Assembly: GCA_034440615.1 (NCBI GenBank)
Contig: JAOTOM010004878.1
Location: forward strand, 345,001 to 409,000
DNA: 64,000 nucleotides
Source: Ashinkailepas kermadecensis
Lineage: Eukaryota; Arthropoda; Thecostraca; Neolepadidae
Reading direction: 5' to 3'
A program made the position numbers and the translations under genes. The notes under the pieces are model-generated. The model searched no databases. It was not told where the DNA came from and saw only the letters and a list, made by a program, of their open reading frames with translations. Shown piece after piece: positions 34,789-46,250 of the stretch. Position 1 is the first letter of the stretch. Every line of letters begins with the position of its first letter.

Positions 34789-35752
34789 TTAACACGCGCA
34801 CTGAAGGGGGTGGCGAAACCGCCCACCCCTCCGGTTTTTCGTACATAACTCCAGATTTTACCGGTCGATACACGCCATTTTTGCGTACCTCCTTAAAAAT
34901 TACCGGCGCGTCGTTTAAAGTAAGGAAAATGGAAATCGGCCGAACAATTTTCAAGTTAGGGGCCGTTAAAGTACAAAAATGTCGTAGCGCCAGACCACAA
35001 AATCGGCGCTGATGCACTTCCCGTATATCCGCAAAAGGAAAGTGTTCTTGGCAAAACTAGCGACTTGTTTGATGTATATTGATATGCTATATAGTTTCAA
35101 GGTCATGTTAGGTTACCGAGGTCAAGTCAGGTCAAGTTCATGACAGGTTAATGGAACCAAACTTGGTCAACTGGAATGTTGTCATAAATGCACTACTGTT
35201 TGTCATTGTGTACTGTTTGTCATTGTGTACTGTTTATCATTGTGTACTGTTTGTCATTGCGTTTCCATACCTTATTCATGTACTTCACTCCTTTCTTCGC
35301 GAAGCCGATTGCGCCGAGCTGCCCGACGGAGCAGTCGGGCAGGCGACCCGGTTCCGGTAACTGGAACAGGTAACTGACCTGATAAAGTGCTGCTATATAG
35401 GTGACCTGAGGTCAAATGTCGGGTCTAGCATTTGTATTGCATCATTAGTAATGTCCAAAACAACATTGATGCACATTTTGAAGCACTTAAGCACAATCAC
35501 AGCGATCCATAACAATGACAAGCCAAGCCACGCAAAACAAGAAAATTTGGACAAATGTGACCTCATTTGACCTTGAAGATATTGACCTAAGGTCATGAAA
35601 TTAGCACACAATAGAGTTCACTACCGTATCCATACACCCTGCTACTTTCGTTTATCCAGCTTTAATAGGAGCTGAGATCTTATGGGGGGCCGAATCCGCC
35701 CCTCCCCCTCCAGTGCGCGTAATTTTCAGAGGCCCTCCAGGGCGCGTGTTAA
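34789..35752. mobile_element. TTAA-flanked element family C, complete
   Basis: The left end is TTAACACGCGCACTGAAGGG (34,789). Read inward, the right end (to 35,752) is TTAACACGCGCCCTGGAGGG, which matches at 18 of 20 positions. A second terminus-like copy (CAGTGCGCGTAA) lies just inside the right end. G-run/C-run subterminal segments are present. By eye there are about ten AGGTCA/TGACCT motifs, mostly at 35,098-35,145, 35,375-35,415 and 35,560-35,600. A 17-bp tandem repeat lies in the middle. No transposase frame is present. Confidence 0.75.
35193..35262 (+). repeat. 17-bp tandem repeat, four copies
   Basis: ACTGTTTGTCATTGTGT is repeated about four times inside the family C element. Confidence 0.9.
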
Positions 35753-36689
35753 CAGCAATGCAGGGAATCTGCTGCGCAACAATTTGCCCATGAATGAACC
35801 ATTATATTTGGAATCTCACTTCCCATGCTATTAAGAATAGTGAGCTTTATTTTACATGCAAACGTCAATACCTTACAAATGTCAATTAAAATTCACATAC
35901 ATCAGTACATTTCAAGTGTGAGCAATACATTTCCTTCATCCACTTTAAACATGATTCAAGAAAGCACTGTCAGCGATTTTACACTTGAAAAAATGAGTGG
36001 GCCACCGGTTAGTTTTGAATGCTATTTGAGCGAATTTGCTGTCTTGTTAGTGAAATAACCACTTTGATGACTTGATATTGAGATAGATGTACTTTTCCTC
36101 ATCTGCTTCTGTCATGACAATTTGCAATTTTCCACTGAAATGAACATAAAATTCATCCAAATCACATCATAAATCATCAGGAAAAAATGCTTGTCCACAA
36201 ACCGGTGTATGGATTTATATGCATTTATCATATCTCTTAACACCAATGATGTAGATATGGCCTGCAAATTGTTAACTGGAAAAATGGTATCCGCCCAGGA
36301 TTCCATTCCTGAACATATGGTACCTTCAAAATGTTATCGTCGTTTGTGAACAATAAATGCAAGACAATCATGCAGCATGCAGCTGGAGGTTCATCATGTG
36401 CACCAGGTAGTACAAAAAGGGGCACCATTGCAGTTTAAAGTACCCAAAAGAAAAGTTTTACACACATTTTGCCTCCATGAATCATACAAAGCGGTTGGGT
36501 TTGGTTAAGTTGGATTGGTTAGGCTTTTGTTGTAAGCTATACAAATTTTCAAAACAAAAAATTGGGACTTATTTCAAGTTGTGTTATTTCAAGTTGAAGT
36601 GCGTTCGAACTGGCGTATATCGGCCGCCCGGTCACCAACAGGAGGCGTATTGGCGCCAGAGTGCCACTTCATCACTGTATAGATCCGTC
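35753..36689. other. AT-rich unassigned DNA
   Basis: No gene, RNA or repeat is recognised. Confidence 0.4.
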
Positions 36690-37432
36690 TACAGGGAATG
36701 TGCTGTGGCGACGACAGGGACCGCGTACCACCTGTCCAGCGGTTATGGTGTGGCGAGTCAGGGACCGCTACCCTATCTTTGGTCAGGCGAGTAGGGACCG
36801 CGTACCACCTATCCAGCGGTTATGGTGTGGCGAGTCAGGGACCGCGTACCACCTTCAGGGTTATGGGGGGGGTCAGGGACCGCGTACCACCTGTCCAGCG
36901 GTTATGGTGTGCGACGACAGGGACCGCTTACGACCTGTCCAGCGGGTGTGGTGTGGCGACAACAGTTGCCGCTTACCACCTGTCCAGCGGGTGTGGTATG
37001 GCGACGACAGGGACCGCGTACCACCTGTCCAGCGGTTATGGTATGGCGAGTCAGGGACCGCGTACCACCTATCCAGCGGTTATGGTGTGGCGAGTCAGGG
37101 ACCGCGTACCACCTATCCAGCGGTTATGGTGTGGCGAGTCAGGGACCGCGTACCACCTATCCAGCGGTTATGGTGTGGCGACGACAGGGACCGCTTATGA
37201 CCTGTCCAGCGGGTGTGGTGTGGCGAGTCAGGGACCGAGTACCATCTGTCCAGCGGGTGTGGTATGGCGACGACAGGGACCGCGTACCACCTGTCCAGCG
37301 GTTATGGTATGGGGCGGGCCCTACCACCATCCAGTTTGGCGAGTCAGGGACCGCGTACCACCTATCCAGCGGTTATGGTGTGGCGAGTCAGGGACCGAGT
37401 ACCATCTGTCCAGCGGATGTGGTGTAGAACGT
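36690..37432. repeat. 44-bp minisatellite, about 17 copies
   Basis: The unit GGCGAGTCAGGGACCGCG-TACCACCTRTCCAGCGG-TTATGGTGT repeats every 44 bp (for example its CGAGTC at 37,091 and 37,135). Two unit types alternate (GCGAGTCAG and GCGACGACAG). Three plus-strand frames stay open for 180-255 codons because the unit lacks stops in any forward frame. Confidence 0.92.
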
Positions 37433-37860
37433 GTTGGTCAGTCGATGCAACTAAATAGTGTGTAGTAAGTTCTGCCCATCGATACATTCAGGTATTTTAT
37501 TTGTTTGTTTTTTCTGCGACGGAAAAAAACAACAACAAAGAAAATGAATGATCATCACCGGAAAAGCATACTTGACTGCAGATGTCCTGAACATCATTCA
37601 GTTTTTAATTAAAACTCATGGTAGAGAGCAGTTACTACAGAACGCGAGCTGTTGTTGGATTCCTAAATGTCAGTGATTGTCGAGCGGTTTTCCGCAGTTG
37701 AGTTGCGGCTCGGCCCGCCCATCAGGTACAGGTGACTGACGTCAACGCTGAGTCGTCGCAGTTGTGTTGTTCCCAGGCCAGGTGGTCGCAGGCCATCAGG
37801 TGCGACTCGGCTGAGTCGCATGCCACGTCGTCCAGGTAGAGCCGTGCCTGTACGTAGGAC
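37433..37860. other. Unassigned DNA
   Basis: No gene is recognised. A GC-rich patch with repeated GCAGTTG/GTCGCA words (37,690-37,850) adjoins the LINE boundary. Confidence 0.4.
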
Positions 37861-39360
37861 GGCTTGTACACACTTCACAAATCTGGGCCTCGCGATGTCG
37901 CCAGTAACTTTCGTCCAATCTCTATTTTGCCAGTCTTATCCAAGTTATGTGAAAAAGTGGTATGTATCCAGCTGTCCTCTTATCTAGTCACTAATCACAT
38001 TCTTTCCTCCTCCCAGTATGCATACAGGCCATGCCATTCGACGGAGGACGCCCTGGTCGACGCTGTCGAGTGGATTACACGTCGTGTCGACACTGGTCAC
38101 ATCGCTTCGGTCATCTCAATCGACCTAAGCAAAGCATTCGACAGCGTCGACCATGATATCCTCCTGCGGAAGCTGCAGTGGTACGGCGTCGACCCGAGGT
38201 GGTTTGACAGCTACCTTACTGACCGGCGGCAGGTGGTGAGGGGCGGCTCTCTATCCCTTCCGCTATCCCATGGTGTTCCTCAGGGATCCCTGGTTGGTCC
38301 CTTGCTGTTCAGCATCTTCATGAATGACCTGCCAGCATACCTTCCATACGGACGTCTGATATCATATGCCGACGACACCCAGCTGCTAGACTCTGCACAT
38401 CCTGATGAATTACCCGTTCTTAAATCCCGGCAGGAGAACACCATCCTTGCTATTCAGTCTTACTTCACATCCAATCCTTGAAGATAAACCCCACCAAAAC
38501 TACCCTACTGCTTGTCGGCACGACCCAATCCCTAAAAAAAGCCACATCCTACCAACTCAACATTGGCAGTCACGTCCTAACCCCCTCGCCATTCGTGAAG
38601 ATGCTGGGAGTCATCATTGACCGCACCCTATCCTGGGAGGAGCACATATCCCACGTTGTCAAAAAGTGCAACTCCACCTTGTTCTGTCTCCACAATATCC
38701 GTCACCATCTCACACCCGAAGCACGCAAACTCCTAATTCAGTCTCACGTCTTTCCATACATCCTATACTGCCTCACTGTATGGGGCGGGGCTGCCCAATG
38801 TCACCTTGGACGAGTGCAGAAGGCGATCAATTTCGGGGCTAGGATCGTCGTAGGGGCTCGTCGTCGTGACCATATCTCGCCGACAGTGGCAACGCTGGGC
38901 TGGCGCAGTGTCCGTGACCTCATCACTCACCGCGACAACATCGCCGTGTTCAGAGCCCTGAATGGTTCCGCGAGCCCCCGAGGCGATCCGTGCTCTGTTC
39001 CGCCGGCGGTCGGATGTCTCCCGGCGCTCCACTCGTGCGACGGTGGCTGGGGCACTGGAGCCACCGCCTTTCCGCCTCAGCATGTCACGTAGAACCTTCT
39101 CCTTCCGGGCAGCCTCGGCCTGGAACCTACTGCCGCCGGCCACTTCCGCTTCTCGGACACGGGGCGAGATCGTCGCGATGCTGAACAACATCTTATAAAT
39201 TGACTTCACGTGTTCGGTTTTCCCCTGTATACTGTTGTCTTGCCGCTTTCATTTTTGCTCATGTTTGTGAAATGTATCCGACTGTATTCTGACACAAACC
39301 AAATATTAATCCATTTTATGGAATCGGTTTGTTAAATCTCGCAAATACAAATACGAACAG
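37861..39360 (+). mobile_element. 5'-truncated LINE of the CR1/L2/Rex1 group
   Basis: The copy starts just before the first reverse transcriptase blocks and runs to a short A-rich tail (AAATACAAATACG) near 39,340-39,355. The 5' truncation is the usual outcome of incomplete target-primed reverse transcription. Clade assignment within the Jockey/CR1 superfamily is tentative. Confidence 0.8.
37864..39198 (+). pseudogene. LINE ORF2, reverse transcriptase and C-terminal region
   Basis: The reverse transcriptase motifs appear in order. NFRPISILPVLSKLCEKVV starts the fingers. Motif A is ISIDLSKAFDSVDHDILL, motif B is HGVPQGSLVGPLLFSIFMND, and the catalytic motif C is YADD (in SYADDTQLL). Thumb sequence FVKMLGVIIDRTLSWEEHI and WNLLPP near the C terminus follow. 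The frame breaks at 38,478 and again near 38,965 before the stop at 39,198. The endonuclease is missing. The protein would copy element RNA into target DNA if intact; this copy is dead. Confidence 0.88.
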
Positions 39361-39364
39361 CACT

Positions 39365-39805
39365 GGGCCGTGCCGGAGCTGAAAGGCCACAATCACGCCG
39401 CTCAGTCACAATCCCGTGAGTCGTGGCCAGTCACCCCGCTCAGTCGCAGTCGTGGCCACAATCACCCCGCTCAGTCGCAGTCGTGGCCAGTCACCCCGCT
39501 CAGTCGCAGTCGTGGCCACAATCACGCCGCTCAGTCACAATCACGTGAGTCGTGGCCAGTCACCCCGCTCAGTCACAATCGTAGCCACAATCACCCCGCT
39601 CAGTCGCAGTCGTGGCCAATCCCTGTACTCAGTCGCAGTCGTGGCCACAATCACCCCGGTCAGTCGCAGTCGTGGCCACAATCACCCCGGTCAGTCGCAG
39701 TCGTGGCCACAATCACCCCGGTCAGTCGCAGTCGTCGCCACAATCACCCCGGTCAGTCGCAGTCGTGGCCAGTCACGCCGTTCAGTCGCAGTCGCGCACT
39801 CTTCA
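39365..39805. repeat. 29/31-bp CAGTCGCAGTCGTGGCCA minisatellite
   Basis: About fifteen units carry CAGTCGCAGTCGTGGCCA followed by CAATCACCCCG or GTCACCCCG. Starts at 39,441, 39,472 and 39,501 show alternating 31- and 29-bp periods. The plus-strand frames are artefacts. Confidence 0.92.
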
Positions 39806-40882
39806 GCAGCTGACGGCCGGTGATCAAAACCTACCCCGCCCTCGGTGGACCTTTGGTCAATAATAGTTGTGACCTAACAGCTACGCGGTTCTTCGCCCCA
39901 TCACGAAAGGGTCCGAATGGAGAGTATATATAAACTACTGCCTTGCGTCGAGCATGGTAATCGATTGGAGGATCCAGCACAATGTGCCCAATGGACGGGT
40001 TGATACAGGTAAACCGCGCCTTGATAGTGGAAACTTTTCTCTTCCCATATCTATGTTCCGGTTCCGCACCTAGATAGCACAATCTCGGTAATACTTGTCA
40101 GGTGAAATACAGATCTATGCTCTTTCAACCATTTTTAATGATAGGGTTACATGCATATACAGATGGTTTGGCCAGATAGTTTTGTCTCTGATATATGGCT
40201 TTCATACGTAAATTAAAGCTTGGAACCAGATACCTGGACAAACAAGGAACTACTGGAAATGTGGCTTGTCTCAAGCCTCGCCGGTGGCTAGGTTTCGTCT
40301 AGTTGATGGTATAATGGTCCCTTTGTTTATGGAATTGGGAGGAAGATTAAAGAAACGAAATAATGTATTCAGGCTTCAATGAGTGAAATGCATGAGAAAG
40401 AAGTCGTATGATATTGGCAAAGTTACGAAGTATTTGAATGACAATGGGGTCAATATGCTGCCAGAGAATCTTCTCTCAAATTAAATGAACGTCCATCTTT
40501 GCCAATGCATAGAAATCCGAAGCCCACTTCGGGACAGGAATACAAGCCCAGCGCAGTACGTGGGCGGGCATATTCTCCGGAGCAGTGGCACAGCCAGTAT
40601 TTTCCGAAGTAGGGCCCGACTAAAAAAATATGCGCGGGAAGGGCGCCGAAAAATTAGGGTTTTGATGGTGAAGATCTAATTTTGTTTCATCTATTATATT
40701 TTTGGATGCTAATGGGGAGGGTGACTTGGCTGCACTTCTGCTCTGGAGCAATATTTAAAAGGACACTGCCATGCTCATTGTAATATTTTGTCGTCACCGT
40801 TATATGCTCAGTTGCAAGATGTAACCAAAACCAAGATGATGATCTACAAGGCATCTGGTAAAGGCAACAGTCCGAACAGAGT
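39806..40882. other. Unassigned DNA
   Basis: No gene is recognised. A hAT-end-like string, CAGTGGCACAGCCAGTATTT, occurs at 40,583 without a partner. Confidence 0.4.
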
Positions 40883-41560
40883 GTGGCATGTGGCAGTGTG
40901 TGCCCGTGGCACACGAAGGGGACAAGATGTAAGATGTGGAAGTCTTCGATTGTCATGATGCAAACGCATTTCTCGGGACACTGGTGGATTTTCACGGTTT
41001 ATTTCAGGATTCCTGGTAGACAGGAGAAATGCAGCATGCTCCGGGGAGATGGAGAACTTCTCAAATTCACTAATGCAGGCAGAATACAGACATTTGGATT
41101 ATGGATTATGGACATTGGGATTTATTTGGAAATGACAGAGCAGCAAAAACCAGGAAGGGATCGGTATCCGCAAGGCCATGTACGTCAAAACTATTTCCTG
41201 TCCTGTGAAGGCGTTCAAGCTGTAGGCCTTCAACGCCCAGAAGAAAGCGAGAAAACTGAAAAGTTGTATATGCCAAATCATACTACTCCGCCTAGTCTGA
41301 ATGTGAGCGTGGTACGGAAGCAAAATACATTCGGTGAGTGTGAAATCCTGAAAACAGCTGCATCTATGGCTGGAATAGCTGACAAAAGCCTCGTTAACCA
41401 CAAAGTTTGCAATATAGAAGTAAATCGTAAAATGACAGTAGCTGTCGCCAATAATAAGTCATGTAATAGACGGGACACGTTTCAACAAGTAGCCTAATCA
41501 AATGCACAGAAGAGGATCTTGAGATATATAAAAGAATGTCAGTCAGCATTTTCGACGCCG
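40883..41560 (+). pseudogene. Decayed tyrosine-recombinase-like (DUF3504/Crypton-type) ORF
   Basis: The frame keeps the layout of the DUF3504 domain, a Crypton-derived tyrosine recombinase fold found in many animal proteins and transposons. It contains a LRGDGELLKFTNAGRIQ segment, then YLEMTEQQKPGRDR in place of the usual E-QTKTR block. After RPEESEKTEKLYMPNH comes CEILKTAASMAGIADKSLVNH, where the family has a G-N-L-K...NHS-R-T motif. The expected arginine after NH is replaced (NHKVC), and the C terminus is frameshifted. The match is to a remembered family pattern, not a search. It is probably a fossil transposon or processed copy. Confidence 0.5.
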
Positions 41561-43277
41561 CACCGCTCTCATGCGCCTCAATAAGCAGTGACACCACCAC
41601 CGCAGAGCCGATGGGAGATGAGGTTGCCTCTGCGCCGATGGGAGATGGGCCAGAGGCTTTACGCCTCGCAGCCGACCAAACACCTGGAAATGGTTGCCTC
41701 TACGCCGACGGGCGCCAGAGACCCAACGGCCGGTCTACGTCCAGCTGCCGAGAGCGATCAAAAACATGATGCAGGGCCAGATCAGTGTCTGCGCCTATAT
41801 TGGATCAATAAATATCAGGTCAATAAAGGTGCACCTTTCACCTTCATTGCAATTTGATCTAGATGAACGTCAAGATCGTTTAGTTTCTATTTGGAGCTTG
41901 CTATGAGCAAGATTGTGTCTGAAATACTACCGTTCAATATTTGAGTACGTACAATCAAGTTTTAGCTCAATCATTTTCCACCAACCGTAATAAATGAGCG
42001 TGATTTAACTTATATCAAGCTAAAACATGTGAGAAGTCTTGTATGGCCTTGGTCGAACATAAGTTCAATATATTGCATTAGTAGTTGTGTTTTGCATGCC
42101 CATCCGTCTGGATGATTGGCATATTTCAAAGCAATGCATCCATATTATATGCATCCAAGAAGTAAACAAATGTGTCTTAGCATTACTCAACAGATATCCC
42201 TCCCAACGGCTCCACGATTTAGCCCACCACCTCCTCACCCAATGATCTGAGGCTTGCTATTGGAAGCCAGTTCAGTCAATTCCTTTCCCATAACAAGTGG
42301 ACTTGGAACCCGGAGGAGTGGGAAGATGACAGGACAAGAAGTACAATAAGAAAAGAGGATGATAATTGGGGAAGCTCAGAAGGGTTGTAAATGTTGATGC
42401 TCCCTCTCCTTATCTTAGTCCTGCTCTATAATTCGATCATCATTGGGAGAGCTAAGCCACCATTAAACCCTGAAGTTGGACAGACCAGTTGAACACCAAG
42501 AGTGTTACAATGAGTCATCTTACCACATTCCAGCAAACAGCGAAACCTGAGGCGCTTTCCGTCCGACCTGCAGGTGGAGTCATATTGCCAGGGGCAGGCA
42601 AAAAGCTGGGTGTGGCATTCCACGACAGATCGACCGGGGCCTGGCACCCTCATCTCTCAAATCTGTACCAAAATTGTTGTATTGGGTTACCTTATGCCCT
42701 TAACCAACCTGTGCAAAGTTTACTTCGATCAGATCAACGCTTCAGGAGATATAGCCTCGGGGCATTTCTGGAGGGTCACGCTGTAAGGTTATGTTCGGTG
42801 GCCAACAACTATGTTAAATATAATTCAAAATATAAATAGCCAGACGTTTCTGAACAGGCAAAGGCTTATGGAATCAAATTCCGACAAGATTTTCGGATTT
42901 AGTGAATAACTAAAAAGTTACCTCACGACCTCAGGTCACGTGATTTCCGGTGACATCGATGCCCGTTAAGATATGTTAAAAAGAATCGCAAAGATGGAAG
43001 CACCATCCTTCGGCTTGCCAAATAAGAAATAAAAATAAACTGTTTTTGTTACAAATGCTCGTTTAGAGAGTACAAACTTTACCATATTTGAAGCTTTTCG
43101 ATGATTGAACTACTAACTTGGCCGCCACTCTGCCCATAATCGAGATACAACATGATATCATGCACCGACGTGCTCTCTGGCATTGTGCGGATGCAGGACG
43201 GTTTTAATAAAAAGTAGTAATGCACAAAGCTGTATAATATTCACAAATTTCACGAACTACATCGAGCCAGTGGTTGC

Positions 43278-43280
<3 letters not shown>
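41561..43280. other. Unassigned DNA
   Basis: There is a small GC-rich patch with GATGGGAGATG repeats at 41,605-41,660 and frames without recognisable motifs. A CCTCAGGTCACGTGA-type AGGTCA pair lies at 42,928-42,945. Confidence 0.35.

Positions 43281-43342
<62 letters not shown>
43281..43342. repeat. (AT)n microsatellite
   Basis: About 60 bp of AT dinucleotides. Confidence 0.97.
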
Positions 43343-43344
<2 letters not shown>

Positions 43345-43974
43345 TAATAAATGGTTAAATACGTGGGAAAAACAAGCATACCGCTCTGGAATGGTCAATG
43401 CGTGACATGCAATCATGGTCTCGCAGTCCGGTAATGAACAGAAAAACAAGCGTTTAGCTGCCGATAACAGCCAGCAAAAGAAAACCTATTACGGAATATA
43501 AAGGGACCGTCACGCCTACCTAGTGTAGGCATGGATATTAACTTGGATAAAATTAAGATTGCACATCTCCATGGGAACCATCCCAGATTGCTTCTTTCTG
43601 CTAACCAATAGGTTCAGATATAGTTAAATAGGAAGAGTGTCCATGTTTAGGGTGAAGCCCGCATTGTTGCGCCTTCTTAACACCTTCATACTTTCTCAAT
43701 ATGAGGTGTGAATACGAGCGGGGAAAATAAGTGCAAGATTTGGTCACTGAAGAGGGACCAGGCCTGAGCACCAATGCCCAACACACAGCATCCTGCAAAT
43801 TGGTGTATTTCCCCTAACTGATGTCACACTAGTCCGAAGCGAAGGAACTGGCACCGCAGTCATCACAGCTATCGCTGAGCTGTATTTTTCGCTATCATAA
43901 AGACATAAAGACATAAAAGATCAGTGCAACTATGAGCCACAAGTTGCACTCTGGACACTGAACCAGTTTCCCAC
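43343..43974. other. Unassigned DNA
   Basis: No gene is recognised. Confidence 0.4.
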
Positions 43975-44430
43975 CAAATCCGTCGAACAGCCCTACCTGG
44001 AATACCGAAAAACAAGCCCTCTTTTCTTATAATGTGTGTCTGTGCTGTTTTCAAAGATGCTCAGTGTGCTGATGCTGACAATGGTTTCTGGCATCTGGTT
44101 CCAATGTTCTACTACCCTGTTGATGAAGAAAGGCTGTCTTAAACTTGTCCTGCTGTGATTAACTTTAATTTTGAATTGATGACCTTTAATTGCATCATTT
44201 CTGTTAAGTTCACAGCAGGGGAAGCCTCAGCTACCTGGTGGACTGTGGCCACCTGGGCATAGTATGCCCCTGCTACAGACTGACACCTACGTGTTGCCTT
44301 TTCTTGCCTACCCTCTGCAACAAGGGTAGCCTTGAGCTTGGAAAGCTCTGCTTTAAGGGCCCTAACCTCCTCCTCTAGTGCCTGCATCTTGGTATAAACC
44401 ATCCTACAGGCTGCCTGAAAGGCCACTATC
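43975..44430 (-). mobile_element. Internally deleted CR1-like LINE fragment
   Basis: On the minus strand, 44,220-43,975 is closely similar to the end of the CR1-like element at 53,985-54,200, through the FNIKVNHSRTRLRQ and NRVVEHWNQ regions and into the 3' untranslated sequence. Directly upstream, 44,430-44,221 encodes a heptad-patterned coiled coil (LEEEVRALKAELSKLKATL). That would fit the ORF1 of such a LINE, but no ORF1 exists elsewhere in the window for comparison. If so, most of ORF2 has been deleted between the two. Confidence 0.6.
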
Positions 44431-44431
44431 C

Positions 44432-45414
44432 CGCGCACGTCCGGGGGGGGGGGAAGATATCTGCCCCCCCCCTGCGGTTTTTCATACTTTGCCGCCATAC
44501 TAATCGGGTTAGCAAGGCCAAACCTCGCATGGCTGCTCATTGGTCTTTTCCGCATGTCCTCAGACATTTTTGACCCTGGGTCATCTCAAGTCAGGTCACC
44601 AGGTCATGCGAAGTGACCCAACATCCCTCGGAGTTCTAAGTGGCATCACTCCCTCAATAATTGGGCGATTGATTTCAAACTTATATCACGTCATGATCTT
44701 ATCAAGGACTATAATATGTATATCACGGTTTTTTTGTAGCATTGACCTGAGGTCAGGTCGCGGCCATGGCTTCCCCATTATAGGCCTATGGTAAAATATA
44801 CAAATGTTTCCTGGTTACATATTTGCTCTCGGAATAACCTCCAACGGTTATGGCGTGTAGCTCAAAGCTATTCTCAATGTCACCGCTGACATTTTTGCTC
44901 AGTGACCTCACCAAGGTCAGCTGAGGTCACCTGGAATCACTAGCACATTTATGCGCATTATATCGCACTGCATTGAGCTAGAAGGCTGAAATTATCATCA
45001 TTGTGCTTGTATCGCCAAGACGTGTCGATTGATATCTTACATGACCTCCCTAGTCTATCCCATGACCTTGACCTGAGGTCATAGTTTCGGTGACCCATCT
45101 GTTGACCTGACCTTAAATTACACAGCGTATGTCGATAGCACATTTCAAGGGCTGTCGAATAGCATTTGCAGTTTGTTTCTATCTGTTACAGGTCCTGAGA
45201 TATGTGCCAATATCTGAGGGTCCCACCCGATCTGGTCGAATTTGACATATGATGACCCAGTGACCTAAATATTGACCTGAGCGATAAAATGACCGAAATA
45301 CTTACGATAGAGCTTGTCACCAGCTATCCAACGCCGTTTTGCGTTTGTAACTACCTAGCATAGTTCTGGAGATCTTAGGGGGGGCAGACATCTGCCCCCC
45401 CCGGACATGCGAAG
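44432..45414. mobile_element. G-run/AGGTCA element family D
   Basis: The left end (GCGCACGTCCGGGGGGGG, then AGATATCTGCCCCCCC) and the right end read inward (TTCGCATGTCCGGGGGGGG, then CAGATGTCTGCCCCCC) form an imperfect inverted repeat of about 45 bp. By eye about fifteen AGGTCA/TGACCT motifs lie inside, for example at 44,595-44,612, 44,745-44,758, 44,900-44,935, 45,060-45,085 and 45,255-45,285. No flanking TTAA is visible, unlike its relatives. Confidence 0.6.
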
Positions 45415-45439
45415 TTGGCGCGGACCGGCGGACGTGCGA

Positions 45440-46250
45440 GTGCTATCGCTTGAGTGACCGTAGCTACTGTGGCAGCTGTGGTGAGGCTACGTACACGAAT
45501 GTGGCCGCTTGGGCGGTCGTCATCGCTGGGGTGGCCATCACCGCTAGGACGGCCCTCACCACACTGGGGCGGCCGTCACTGCTGGGACGGCTGTGGCCGT
45601 TGGAACGACCACTCCGTCGCCCCGTGCACCCTTCATGCCGGATCTGGGCCCTCTCCGACGGTGGAAGGTCCCCTATTGGTTGGGGGTCCTCTTAGTTGGT
45701 GCAGGGTCTCTTAGTCCTCTTAGTTGGTCCTCTTTAGCAATCCAGGGCCTCATTTGTCGGGCCGGTGGCCTTCTTTCAATAGCTTGGGCTCTCTCATCAG
45801 GCCAGGGCCCTTGTACGGCTTGCACCCCATCCATCGACCCAAGGGCCATTTCTGACGCCCCGAGGTCCTCTCCGGCAACTAGGTCTCTTCCATCGTATCA
45901 GGGGCCCTCTTTGAATACCCAGGGCCTTTTCCGGTGGCCGGCCCCTTTTAAGAAATGTGAGCCGTGTCCATTATGTCTGGTGTAAATTCTGCTGCTTCGG
46001 CACTGTCGTCAACTCAGGGGACCTTCATATTGTCTCGAACCATCTCCGTCAACCCGGGAGCCCTGATAACGATCCCCACAGCCGACGACATGAAAGCCCT
46101 TCATGTTGGCCCAGCCCAGGGGACTCAACATCCTCCCGAGGGCATTCTCCGTTGACTCATAGCCCTCTTCGTTCACCCGGGACCCTTTCCGTCAGCCCGG
46201 GCCCCTTTCGTCCGCCCAGGGGCCCTTCACGTTGGTCCGGGTGGCCCTTG
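45440..46250. repeat. Degenerate GC-rich minisatellite region
   Basis: Roughly 30-bp units rich in GGGCGGCC.TCACTGCTGGGA occur at 45,500-45,610. Units with a GGGCCCT core follow to about 46,245. Periodicity is loose and open frames on both strands are by-products. Confidence 0.5.

Noticed and set aside
42489..42839. A 116-codon plus-strand frame
   Set aside because: No recognisable motif, no splice context and an overlapping second open frame; insufficient support for a gene.
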